The position numbers were made by a program, and so were the translations under genes. Shown in pieces: positions 34,444 to 43,505 of a stretch of 64,000 bases of DNA (the first letter of the stretch is position 1; each line of letters starts with the position of its first letter). The stretch spans positions 62,001 to 126,000 of the forward strand of contig JBLXBZ010000001.1 in NCBI GenBank assembly GCA_048265185.1. Reading direction: 5' to 3'. This DNA is from JBLXBZ01 sp048265185 (GTDB taxonomy: Bacteria > Pseudomonadota > Alphaproteobacteria > Rhizobiales > Stappiaceae). The notes under the pieces were generated by a model. The model did no database searches. It was not told where the DNA came from and worked only from the letters and a program-made list of their open reading frames with translations.

Positions 34444-35460
34444 GTGTCTGATGTCGTTAATCTTTCACTCGAGGAAGCGCGATCTATCGTTGTTTCCGCG
34501 CTCACTGCTTCGCGAACCTCTCCTGAAAACGCTCAAAGCGTGGCGAATGCGCTGGTAGGCGCGGAAGCCGATGGCCAGAAGGGGCATGGTCTCTCCAGAG
34601 TGCAATCTTATACGGACCAATCGTTTTCCGGAAAAGTGGACGGATATGCTCGTCCGACGCTTGAGCGCCCCAAGCCGGGTTTGCTGCGCGTCGACGCCGG
34701 GTTTGGGTTTGCGTTTCCCGCCATTGACGTCGTCCTTGAACGCCTGCCTGTAATGGCGCGTCAGCAATCCATCGCGATTGCGACGGTGCGTCATTCTCAT
34801 CATTTTGGGCAAGCAGGGGCTCATTGCGAACGTTTAGCAAATGACGGTCTTGTGGCGCTTATGTTTGGCAATGCGCCGAAAGCTATTGCCCCATGGGGGG
34901 GGAAGTCTCCCCTGTTTGGAACCAACCCGATAGCATTCGCAGCGCCTATGGGGGAGGGGAAGGACCCTTTGGTGATCGATCTCGCCCTGTCGCGGGTGGC
35001 GCGTGGAAAAGTGATGATGGCCAATAAAGCCGGGGAGGCGATTCCAGAAGGATGGGCCCTTGATCAGGAGGGAAAGCCGACGACGGACGCGAAAGCGGCG
35101 ATGTCCGGCACAATGATCCCCATTGGCGAGGCGAAAGGGGCGGCGCTGGCGATGATGGTGGAAGTTTTGGCGGCGGGGTTGGTGGGCGCGAGTCTGGCGT
35201 TTGAGGCTTCAAGCCTGTTCACCGCGGAGGGCCCATCGCCTGATTTGGGGCAAACGATTATCGCAATCGACCCGCAAGTCACCTCCGGCGGTGCGTTCTT
35301 GACGAAAATGGCGTCTTTATCGGCGGCCATTGAAGACGAGGAAGGCGCGAGGACGCCAGGAGAAAGTCGGCTGGCCGCCCGTAGTCGCGCAAAGAAAGAG
35401 GGGCTGTATGTGGCGAAATCATTATACGAAGAAATTCAAGTTATCGCCGGGCGCAGCTGA
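34444..35460 (+). CDS. Malate/L-lactate/sulfolactate dehydrogenase family (Ldh_2) oxidoreductase
   Basis: A 338-residue NAD(P)-dependent oxidoreductase of the Ldh_2 family, structurally unlike classical lactate dehydrogenases. Marks are the N-terminal 'GHGLSRVQSY' near residue 47, the catalytic-region 'VRHSHHFGQAGAHCERL' (115–131) and 'PLFGTNPIAFAAPM'. Family members act on malate, lactate, (R)-sulfolactate, ureidoglycolate or 2,3-diketogulonate, so the substrate is open. The start is a GTG at 34444 with no clear ribosome-binding site. It follows the Bug protein by 232 bp and precedes yeiH by 65 bp. Confidence 0.88.
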   Translation: MSDVVNLSLEEARSIVVSALTASRTSPENAQSVANALVGAEADGQKGHGLSRVQSYTDQSFSGKVDGYARPTLERPKPGLLRVDAGFGFAFPAIDVVLERLPVMARQQSIAIATVRHSHHFGQAGAHCERLANDGLVALMFGNAPKAIAPWGGKSPLFGTNPIAFAAPMGEGKDPLVIDLALSRVARGKVMMANKAGEAIPEGWALDQEGKPTTDAKAAMSGTMIPIGEAKGAALAMMVEVLAAGLVGASLAFEASSLFTAEGPSPDLGQTIIAIDPQVTSGGAFLTKMASLSAAIEDEEGARTPGESRLAARSRAKKEGLYVAKSLYEEIQVIAGRS

Positions 35461-35525
35461 CCCATATGAGCCGTGATTTTTGCGGCGCTGTTTTATCTCC
35501 GTTTTAAAAGAACATGAGAAAATGA

Positions 35526-36545
35526 ATGTCAATTTCGCCTTTGAATAACTTACCTTCGCACGCGCGGCGTCTGGCGCCAGGTGTTTTGCTCTGCGCGACC
35601 ATCGCCGCCGCCGCTTCATTCCTGTCCGATCATTATGGCGGACCGGTCATGTTGTTTGCGCTGCTTTTGGGGATCGCCTTTCACTTTCTTTCTCAGGAAG
35701 GCCCATGTGTTGACGGCGTTAATTTTACCGCCAAACGCCTTCTGAGAATCGGCGTTTCTCTTTTGGGCGCGCAAGTGACCCTTCAGCAAATCCAATCGCT
35801 TGGAATTGGTCCGCTGGCGCTTGTCGTCTTTTGTGTCGCGGCTACTATTTTCGCCGGCTGGTTGATTTCTAGATTAAGCGGAAGAAGCACCGAGTTTGGT
35901 CTTCTGACCGGAAGCGCCGTGGCCATTTGCGGTGCCTCCGCCGCGCTCGCGGTTTCCTCCGCTTTGCCTCAAAGCCGCGAAGCGGAGCGCGACACGCTGT
36001 TCACGGTGATTGCCGTCACGACGCTCTCCACCATGGCGATGATTATCTATCCGTTGTTCTTCTCGTTGTTTGGATTAAGCGATGGGGAAATTGGCTTGCT
36101 TCTCGGCGCGACCATTCACGATGTGGCGCAAGTCGTGGGCGCGGGCTACGCTATTTCCGATGACGCCGGGGCGATCGCCACCTATGTTAAATTATTGCGA
36201 GTGGCGCTGTTGCCGGTGGTGGTGTTGATCCTCGCGTTCGCCTATCGCAGGCAAAATGGATCGTCTGGGACGGGAGCCAGCTCTTTCCCGTGGTTCGCGG
36301 TCGCATTTGCGGTGATCTTGTTGATCAATTCGGCGGGTATGATTCCAGCGCCTGTCAAAGACGCGATGCAAGTGAGCTCACGGTGGTTGCTGATCGGGTC
36401 TATTTCCGCTCTTGGCGTGAAAACGTCCTTACGCGCCATGACGAGTTTGGGATTCCGCCATATCGGCGTCGTGGTTTTGGAAACGGTGTTCTTGGTTCTA
36501 TTGGCTCTGGGGCTCGCCATGGCCATTTTCCCTCTGGCGGTATGA
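35526..36545 (+). CDS. yeiH: YeiH/UPF0324-family membrane transporter
   Basis: A 339-residue protein with about ten transmembrane helices of the YeiH family, annotated as putative sulfate/sulfite exporters. Marks are 'RIGVSLLGAQVTLQQI', 'LTGSAVAICGASAALAVSSA' (helix-breaking motif with conserved Cys) and 'LLLGATIHDVAQVVGAGYA'. The transport role is inferred from family annotation; few members are tested. It sits behind an Ldh_2-family dehydrogenase and ends at a bidirectional terminator. Confidence 0.9.
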   Translation: MSISPLNNLPSHARRLAPGVLLCATIAAAASFLSDHYGGPVMLFALLLGIAFHFLSQEGPCVDGVNFTAKRLLRIGVSLLGAQVTLQQIQSLGIGPLALVVFCVAATIFAGWLISRLSGRSTEFGLLTGSAVAICGASAALAVSSALPQSREAERDTLFTVIAVTTLSTMAMIIYPLFFSLFGLSDGEIGLLLGATIHDVAQVVGAGYAISDDAGAIATYVKLLRVALLPVVVLILAFAYRRQNGSSGTGASSFPWFAVAFAVILLINSAGMIPAPVKDAMQVSSRWLLIGSISALGVKTSLRAMTSLGFRHIGVVVLETVFLVLLALGLAMAIFPLAV

Positions 36546-36577
36546 TCGGGCGACGATAGAATTTGCGCTGAAGAATA

Positions 36578-36611
36578 AAAAACCCGGAGGCGAATTGGCC
36601 TCCGGGTTTTT
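36578..36611. terminator. Bidirectional terminator between yeiH and tamB
   Basis: CCCGGAGGC (36583–36591) pairs with GCCTCCGGG (36598–36606), flanked by an A-run and a T-run. It serves the two convergent genes yeiH and tamB. Confidence 0.93.
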
Positions 36612-36640
36612 GTGCGTCGAGCTTTTAAGTTTATTGCGCG

Positions 36641-39600
36641 CTAATACTCTCGTTCAAAGAAGACGCCAGCTTTCGACTCGCCGTCCGCTCCCACTTCGCC
36701 GCGCAATTTCAGGTTTTTCGTCACGTCAATATCCACCGTGACGCGGCTGGAGTTGCCGGAGGCGCCTTGTTGGACGCCGAGATAAATGTTGTCGTTGATA
36801 TATTTTCCCGCAGACAAGGAAGGGCCTGAATCGCCGTCATTGACGATATCAATCGAGTCCAGCCCAAGAGAGCGTCGCAATTGCGACAACGGCCCATTGT
36901 CATCGCCGCCCGTCAAGGTCGCTACCGCTGTGGCCAGCTGGGCGATCTGAGTTGGCGAGAGATTGGCCATGCTGTTATTGAACAGCAATTGCGCTAGAAT
37001 TTCGTCTTGCGGCAGCTCTGGCGAAGATGAAAGCTTGATTTCAGGATCCTCAGCCGGTCCGGTCACTGAGATCGTGATGGTTCCCGCCGAAGTGCTGGTG
37101 GTGGCGGCGAAGTCAAGGCGCGGCATCATCGATCCGCTGAAAGATATCACGCCCTTGCTGAAGGTGAGGCGCTTTCCAAGAATGTCGAACAAGCCCTTGC
37201 GCATGGAGAATTGACCGATAGCGATCAAGTTGGACGTGTTCCCAGTGACGTTCAAGGCGCCGCCAAGTTCGGCGTCCAGACCGCGGCCGCGGACGAAAAT
37301 CCGGCCCGGCGCGGAAACTTTCACGTCTAGCGCGACGCCCGGCCCGGAAGAACTGGCGCCACCTTCATCTTGGCGCAGCGCCGCCACTTGCCGCTCTACG
37401 GCTTGAGGGGCGTTGCGATGATTGATGGATACAGGGTCTACCCCTGAGGGCAGTGTGGACGGTATTGCGATATCCGCTCGCAGAATTGTCACCTCGCCGC
37501 TCAGACGTGGAGCGACCACGCCTGCAAGCGGTCCCTTGAAGGCTAAATTGGCGTCAACATCGGCGGTCACCACGGAGCCGTCGATATAGCGCCCTTTCTT
37601 CAATATGACGCTGATGTCAGCTGGCATTTCGGATTCCAGGCCGATTTTTCCGCCAATTTGCAACACGCCTCCAGCGGCGATTTTGGCGGAAAGCCCATTG
37701 AGAACCACCGCTTCATTGGAGAGTTCAACGACGCCTGTGAAATTATTGAGGGTCAATGCGCTTGAAAGTTCGGTGATTTTCATGCCTTGGGGCGTAACCG
37801 TTCCCGAATAACGCGGCGCGCTCGCCGGTCCTGAAATATGCGCGTTGACGATGAGAGCGCCCGCCCCGGAGAAGCCGGATAGGATTAGCTTCTGCCGCGC
37901 GAGGGAAAGTGGAACGCCGCCGTTCAGTCTTATGTCTAATATTGGTTGCGTAGACAAATTTACGGAGCCGGAGGCAGTCAGGCGCAGCTCTGGAGGTCCT
38001 GAGACGACCGTCGTCTGGGTGATTGCATTATTCGCGAAGGTTCCATCGCTGCGCACGTTAAGCGAAGGGAGGCCGTTTTCGCGCAAAGGCGCTGCGCTTA
38101 TCTCGTTTATGGTGGCGCTCCAGCGCGCTTGTGGAGCGTTGGTTGGCCCGGTCACATTCGCGGTGGCGGAGAGCGAGCCTCCCAAGGCTAACTCTGGCGC
38201 GAAGGCGTTCGCCAAGGAAAGGGGAATCCGGTTCGCGGTGGCTGAAATATCGAGAGTCTCGCCAACGCCGCCGCTGGCGCGCAAGGAGCCGCTCCCAAGT
38301 TTCAGGGCGAAGCTTTTGATTTGAGTTTCATTTCCGATCAGGATGCGCGCCGGTTCGGCTAAGGCTGTGTTGACGCCTTGATAGCGTCCATCAAGGCTAT
38401 TCAACCCAATCAGCATGGCGTTATCTGAAGGCTGTATGAAACCCGTCGCCGCTACGCCGTCGGCGTTGGGGCCAGAGTTCAGGCGCGCGTCGACTGAGAA
38501 ATTCGTGTTGGTTCCATCGCTTGTCGCCTCGACTTGCGCATGGTGTATGGGGGAGCCGCCAGCGTCAATATTGGTCGCTGTAACGCGGCCTTGCGCTTTC
38601 AGGGCGTCAAAGGGGTCCTTGATGGTGGCGGCGATTGTTACCGCGCCGATGCTTGCGCCGGGAACCACTAGGTCACCGCCGCTGGCGTCAATCTTGACGG
38701 CGTCGCTGGCGTTGGCGTGAGTGAGGATGACTTCGCCCTTGAACCACCCCGCCAATTCGGTCAGGACGAGCGGCGATATTTCGGAAAGATCCGTCGCGTC
38801 TATGGTGATTTGGCCGCTTGCCTGTTTGGGCAGGTCTTGAAGGTCAGGGAAAGTTATGTGGCCGTTGACATGATTTTCGCCAACGTTCAGAAGAAATTTA
38901 TCAATGACCACTCCGCCGTTTGGGCTGGCGATGTCGATCGCGCCGTCAATTTCCTTGCCTTCAATGGTTCCTGCAAGCGTTATCACGCCGGTGGGGGCAG
39001 TGGGCGAGGCGATAAGATCCGCGTCAAGCTTCAATCCGTTGACGGCTTTGTCCATAAGTTTGAGCTGTTTGGAGCTTAATGCCGCTTTGACTTTAGGCGC
39101 TGATAAGGGGCCGGAAACTTCTGCCGTTAAATGCATGGCGCCTGCTGCGCGCGGCTCAAGCAAGGCCAGTTTGGACATGGTGGCGCTGAGGCTGGCGCGT
39201 ATGGTTTCGCCGTCCAGAGAGGCGCTTCCAGCGATATCCGTTTCCGTGGCTGTGAAGGAAAATTGTTCTAGGTTGATCGCGCCGTCAGCTTGATAGGTCG
39301 CGTTCGCGTTCAACTGGCTTGATTTGGCGAGAATGGCGTCCGCCTGAGCTACGCCTGTTTTAATTTTGTCGCCGTTAAGCGTCAGTTGCGCGCTCGCTGT
39401 TGGCGCCGATGGATCGGCCTTTGCGGTAAACTGAAGATTGGCCGCTCCCTTGAGCGGCATTTGGGCCAGCTCGGAAAATACGTGTAAATCAGGTAGCGTG
39501 ATTTGGCCTTCCGTCACGACGTCATTCATCGCCAGATGTGTTTTCTGGAGGGCGAGCGTGAGCGCTGGGTGCGCGAGGGTCAGGAAATTCAAATCCGCTG

Positions 39601-40978
39601 TTTGCGCATTTGCGTCAAAGACGCCTTGGCTTTTGACCGACACGTCGCCGGCGAGGCGTGAGAGACCTTCAATCTTTGGATCAAGCTGGCGCAGGGCGAG
39701 CGCAAGGTTGAAATTAGAGGTGGGAGCGCCTTCGCTGAGGTTCGTTTTTTTTCCGCTGACCTTGAGCGCGAAATCGCCAAGAGAGGCTTCCGTGGTTTTT
39801 ATATCCGCGCCGCCGAGTTCTACTTCCCAATCTGCGCTCTCCAGCGCGCCGTCGAGCGTCGCCGTCATGTTAATTTCGTCGAAGCTGACTTGTCGGTCGC
39901 TCATTTGCAAGGCGATTACAGCCCCTCCACCAGCGCCGACTGTTAGATCGGAGCGCGCGGTGACGTTCTTATTTTGCAGTTTGGCGGAGGTCTTCAGTGC
40001 TAAGGTTGCAGTCGTCAGGGAGGTTTGAGCGGTGGCTTGGGTGAAGTCTTCGTTGAAGTGGGCGTCGACCACCAGCGCTGTATTGCCCAAGAAAAAGGCG
40101 TCGGCGATGGAGGGCATCAGCGGTGACAACGCGCCGTCGAGCTTGGCGGTTAAGCGGTTTTGCCCGTCGCGCCGCGTGAGGCGGGCCGCTCCGGTGACCG
40201 TCTGGCGCCCATCGAGAGCGATGGCCAAATTCGCGCCCCAGTCGGTGAGAGGCCCGTCGCCTTTGATCTGAATGTCGAGAGCGGGGGTGTCTGGAATATC
40301 CAACAGATGCGCCGCCAGTCCGCCGCGCGGTTCGGCCAGCTCCAATTCAAAAGACAATTTTTCGTCAGTAGGTTTGTAAACGGCCGCGAGCGTGAAGCGT
40401 CCGGCGGTTTCATCAATCCTGTCAACGTTCAAATTGGCGCTCAGGGATGACGGAGAGGTGGCGGCGTATGCCGAACCTTCGATGCTGAGTTTTAACGGAA
40501 CGTCGGCGACGGCCGCACCGAGATCAAATTCCGTCACAGCTATTTTGTCAATTGAAACGGGAATGAGGTTGAAGTTGGAACTTGCGCTTGATTGGTCTTC
40601 TTGCGTTGGCGCTTCGGTTGCGGACGAAGCGGGAAGGCGGGCGAGATTAACGGTTTTAGCCGAAATTTCATCAACGGCGACCCGGCCGGCGAAAAGAGAG
40701 GACGGGCGCCATCTGAAGTCAAACTCCTGCGTGTCGAACCATGCTCCAGAGGAATCCGTGAGTGTAAGGCGCGCCACGGAGACATCCAGCCCCCAACTAA
40801 CGTAAGGCTCTTTGATTTCCAGCTGCATTTCACTGCTGGACGCCAGAGTTTCAATTACGTTGGCGACGACTGAACGGCCAGCGCTGGTTTGAAGGGCCGC
40901 CAGAACGCCGACAATCAACGCCGCCACCAGAATGACGAGAGCGGCGGCGACCTTTAAAAGGCCGAGAATGATCCGCAC
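36641..40978 (-). CDS. tamB: Translocation and assembly module protein TamB (AsmA-like)
   Basis: A 1,445-residue inner-membrane-anchored protein that spans the periplasm and works with TamA in outer-membrane protein insertion and lipid transport. An N-terminal helix (residues 3–28) anchors it. A very long beta-rich body of repeating hydrophobic-groove strands follows, and the C-terminal TamB/DUF490 domain includes 'FDILGKRLTFSKGVISFSGS' and ends 'ESKAGVFFEREY'. The start is a GTG with AGGAG seven bases upstream. It begins 30 bp after tamA. It is also a member of the AsmA-like bridge proteins that move phospholipid to the outer membrane. Confidence 0.95.
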   Translation of the reverse strand: MRIILGLLKVAAALVILVAALIVGVLAALQTSAGRSVVANVIETLASSSEMQLEIKEPYVSWGLDVSVARLTLTDSSGAWFDTQEFDFRWRPSSLFAGRVAVDEISAKTVNLARLPASSATEAPTQEDQSSASSNFNLIPVSIDKIAVTEFDLGAAVADVPLKLSIEGSAYAATSPSSLSANLNVDRIDETAGRFTLAAVYKPTDEKLSFELELAEPRGGLAAHLLDIPDTPALDIQIKGDGPLTDWGANLAIALDGRQTVTGAARLTRRDGQNRLTAKLDGALSPLMPSIADAFFLGNTALVVDAHFNEDFTQATAQTSLTTATLALKTSAKLQNKNVTARSDLTVGAGGGAVIALQMSDRQVSFDEINMTATLDGALESADWEVELGGADIKTTEASLGDFALKVSGKKTNLSEGAPTSNFNLALALRQLDPKIEGLSRLAGDVSVKSQGVFDANAQTADLNFLTLAHPALTLALQKTHLAMNDVVTEGQITLPDLHVFSELAQMPLKGAANLQFTAKADPSAPTASAQLTLNGDKIKTGVAQADAILAKSSQLNANATYQADGAINLEQFSFTATETDIAGSASLDGETIRASLSATMSKLALLEPRAAGAMHLTAEVSGPLSAPKVKAALSSKQLKLMDKAVNGLKLDADLIASPTAPTGVITLAGTIEGKEIDGAIDIASPNGGVVIDKFLLNVGENHVNGHITFPDLQDLPKQASGQITIDATDLSEISPLVLTELAGWFKGEVILTHANASDAVKIDASGGDLVVPGASIGAVTIAATIKDPFDALKAQGRVTATNIDAGGSPIHHAQVEATSDGTNTNFSVDARLNSGPNADGVAATGFIQPSDNAMLIGLNSLDGRYQGVNTALAEPARILIGNETQIKSFALKLGSGSLRASGGVGETLDISATANRIPLSLANAFAPELALGGSLSATANVTGPTNAPQARWSATINEISAAPLRENGLPSLNVRSDGTFANNAITQTTVVSGPPELRLTASGSVNLSTQPILDIRLNGGVPLSLARQKLILSGFSGAGALIVNAHISGPASAPRYSGTVTPQGMKITELSSALTLNNFTGVVELSNEAVVLNGLSAKIAAGGVLQIGGKIGLESEMPADISVILKKGRYIDGSVVTADVDANLAFKGPLAGVVAPRLSGEVTILRADIAIPSTLPSGVDPVSINHRNAPQAVERQVAALRQDEGGASSSGPGVALDVKVSAPGRIFVRGRGLDAELGGALNVTGNTSNLIAIGQFSMRKGLFDILGKRLTFSKGVISFSGSMMPRLDFAATTSTSAGTITISVTGPAEDPEIKLSSSPELPQDEILAQLLFNNSMANLSPTQIAQLATAVATLTGGDDNGPLSQLRRSLGLDSIDIVNDGDSGPSLSAGKYINDNIYLGVQQGASGNSSRVTVDIDVTKNLKLRGEVGADGESKAGVFFEREY

Positions 40979-41008
40979 GTGAAAACTCCTGTTAAAATGC
41001 TTGGCCTG

Positions 41009-42976
41009 TTAAAACGCCTGGCTCAGACCAACATAGACGGCGACGCTTGGATCGCCTTCGTCAGGTTCAAGCGGAACGGCCACGTCAAGTCTGAGTGGTC
41101 CGACAGGGGTGTAGTAGCGCACTCCCGCGCCAACGCCAATTTTTAACTTTTGAGCGAAATCGGGGTAAACGGAGGCGAAAGCGTTGCCAGCGTCAATAAA
41201 CCCGACCACGCCGATAGTTTCCGTGACTTTCGCCCGCAACTCCACGCTTGTCTCAAAGAAACTGCGCCCGCCGGCGACCTCGCCGTCCACCTTCGGGCCG
41301 ACGTTGCGGTAGGCGTAGCCGCGAATGGAGCCGCCGCCGCCGACAAAATAGCGGCGAGCGGCGGGGATGTCTTTGTTGCTGGCGCCGAAAATACTTCCCG
41401 CAGCCACGCGCCCGGCGAGAACGAAGCGCGCGGCTTCGTCAAGAGCGTAATAGGTTGACGCGCGGCCTTTGACGAAAAACATCGAGTTTCCATGTTTGAA
41501 GTCATAGGCCGGTTCGGCGAACAACAAGGCGTTTACGCCTTTTGTCGGGTTCAGTATGTTGTCGCGCGTGTCATAGGTGAGTTGCGCCGGAATACCGGTC
41601 AGCAGATAGCTATTAGCGCCGTATACGTCTTCTTCATCGGCGAAATAGACCTCGGCTCCAAGGCTGCCTGTCATGGCTTCGCTGAATTTATGCACCAGAT
41701 TGGCGTCCGCAGTCGCATTGCGGGAGCGATAAGGGTCGGGGTTTTCCTGTTTTGCGCCAAGACTGGTGGTGAAATTGGTTTTTGGACCGAATACGCCGGG
41801 TTTGGCGAAAGTGACTTTTGCCGAATATTCCATATCGTCGAAGGAGCTGGAGCCTATACGTCCAACAGAAGCGTCAAAGCGCAGAGATTCTCCCTTGCCA
41901 AGCAGGTTGCGCCGTTCCCAATAACCTTCAAAGCCGAACCCTTCAGTGCTGGAAAAGGTTGCGCCGGCGCCAAGCGTATTGCGTTTGCGCTCCGACACGT
42001 CAATGGTGATCGGCAATGAGCCGTCTTCATTGATGGCGTCCGCAGGTACGAGCCGGACGCTTGAAAAAATTCCAAGATCGAGCAGACGCTCTTCAGCCTG
42101 TTTTATTTCTTTGGGATTGTAGGTCGAGCCGACTGGAACCGCCGCCTGCGAAATGATGAACGCGGGATCGGTGCGTTTTGCGCCTTTCACCGCAACAGGC
42201 CCGAAGCTTGCGCGCCTGCCTGTGTGCACGGTCAAATTCACGTCTAATTCGTTATTGGCGTGATCGGCGACAATTTCACGTTTCGTGATTTTCGCTTTCG
42301 GAAACCCTTTATCCGCGAAGCTTCGGCGAATTGACGTTTCGGCGGCGACCACCTTCACCGACGGAGCCGTCTCGCCGGGGATAAGTCCGTAATCTTCGGG
42401 AGAGGTGGAGACGATGTTGCCTTCGTCGCTCACGCCATCCACTGTGATTTTCACTTGCCCAAAGACGAATAGCGGGCCGGCGTCGACTTTGATGTCGACT
42501 AAGGGAGGTCGATTATCCGGCAAGTCTGAGGTTTGTAGAGCTTCCTGCAAGGGAACGCCCGAAATGGATATGTCGACAGTGCCCCCATAGCGCGCCGACA
42601 TGTAGAGTCGGCCAACCAGGCGTTCAAAATCGTTTACCGCGCGAGAAATCAACCCCGCTTCTCCAGAAGGCGGTGAATTTTTCTCGGACATCAGAAGTGA
42701 AGTCGCCTCGAGCGTTGACTTCAAATCGTCATCGCCGCCTGTGAGCGTCATTGTGACGGTATAAGGGAGCGGATTGGGAACGGCGGTTTGCTCTTGGGCG
42801 GGCTCGTCACTTCCAAAGAGTCTGTAGCCGAATAGTTCGAAAGCGTGAGCTGTTGGCGTTGATGCGATGGCTAGCGCGGTTAAACCGAAAGAGTAACTAA
42901 AAACCTGCGCTATGCGGCGAAGCGCATGGCGGTCCTTTTTTGTCCGTATTTCAAACTTTTGTGCGTCTTCAGTCAC
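41009..42976 (-). CDS. tamA: Outer-membrane protein TamA (Omp85 family)
   Basis: A 655-residue Omp85-family barrel. The signal peptide is preceded by a charged ~25-residue extension (hydrophobic core at 28–42, ending 'AHAFE'). POTRA domains follow (about 70–345; 'VKGAKRTDPAFIISQAAVPV' region in the last). The 16-strand barrel includes 'RRYFVGGGGSIRGYAYRNVG', the lid-lock RGY motif, and ends in 'VYVGLSQAF' with a terminal Phe. The start is a GTG. It is first in the tamA-tamB pair. Confidence 0.94.
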   Translation of the reverse strand: MTEDAQKFEIRTKKDRHALRRIAQVFSYSFGLTALAIASTPTAHAFELFGYRLFGSDEPAQEQTAVPNPLPYTVTMTLTGGDDDLKSTLEATSLLMSEKNSPPSGEAGLISRAVNDFERLVGRLYMSARYGGTVDISISGVPLQEALQTSDLPDNRPPLVDIKVDAGPLFVFGQVKITVDGVSDEGNIVSTSPEDYGLIPGETAPSVKVVAAETSIRRSFADKGFPKAKITKREIVADHANNELDVNLTVHTGRRASFGPVAVKGAKRTDPAFIISQAAVPVGSTYNPKEIKQAEERLLDLGIFSSVRLVPADAINEDGSLPITIDVSERKRNTLGAGATFSSTEGFGFEGYWERRNLLGKGESLRFDASVGRIGSSSFDDMEYSAKVTFAKPGVFGPKTNFTTSLGAKQENPDPYRSRNATADANLVHKFSEAMTGSLGAEVYFADEEDVYGANSYLLTGIPAQLTYDTRDNILNPTKGVNALLFAEPAYDFKHGNSMFFVKGRASTYYALDEAARFVLAGRVAAGSIFGASNKDIPAARRYFVGGGGSIRGYAYRNVGPKVDGEVAGGRSFFETSVELRAKVTETIGVVGFIDAGNAFASVYPDFAQKLKIGVGAGVRYYTPVGPLRLDVAVPLEPDEGDPSVAVYVGLSQAF

Positions 42977-43505
42977 ATCCTGCTCGCAATATACGCCGCG
43001 GCTCTCCTGCGAAAGCAGAAGGGGTGCTGGTGTTGTTATTACATGTTTGAACGGTCGAAGCGATAGGGGAAAAGCTCGTTTAAGTCTCGTTCATCATGCG
43101 AATATGTTGGGGTGATTTTATTGGCTGATGGTTAAAAAGATTAGAATATAAGGAAAATTTTATAAAAAATATGTCTTTCTTATTTTTGGATATAATATCC
43201 CTTTATTAACCATTATTAATTCTCATTTTTTGCGGAAATTTTCGAGTTTTTTTGTTGATTTTTTTTGTTAATATTTATTTTCTTTGGTTAATTTTTTATA
43301 AATTAGAATTTATTATTTTGGTGTCGTTTATTTTGTCATTAATAATTATCTTTGTATATATTAATACTTTGTCAGCCTCGAGCGTGACATCTTCGCCACT
43401 ATTGCAATTTGGCTATGATCTTCAGTGTCGTTCCTGCTTGGACAAACGCCTTGCAAGGTGCTAACAGGTTCTGCGCTTTTTTAAGAAGTTAAGGGTGATG
43501 GGTTT
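42977..43505. promoter_or_regulatory. Strongly AT-rich promoter region between tamA and the capsule genes
   Basis: About 240 bp (43130–43370) is visibly far richer in A+T than the surroundings, with long T-tracts. A TATAAT stands at 43191–43196 but without a good −35 at the right distance. A 70-residue open frame here is a hydrophobic product of the T-tracts, not a gene. The region probably holds the promoter for the capsule export gene and, at its left end, that of tamA. AT-rich capsule promoters are often silenced by nucleoid proteins; this is inference. Confidence 0.55.

Noticed and set aside
39438..40028. Long plus-strand frames inside tamB (also at 37845–38324 and 40392–40805).
   Set aside because: Their Ser/Ala/Arg-rich composition is that of antisense shadows; TamB is continuous on the minus strand.
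43252..43464. A 70-codon hydrophobic open frame before the capsule export gene.
   Set aside because: It results from T-tracts in AT-rich promoter DNA (Phe/Leu/Ile runs), without a ribosome-binding site.
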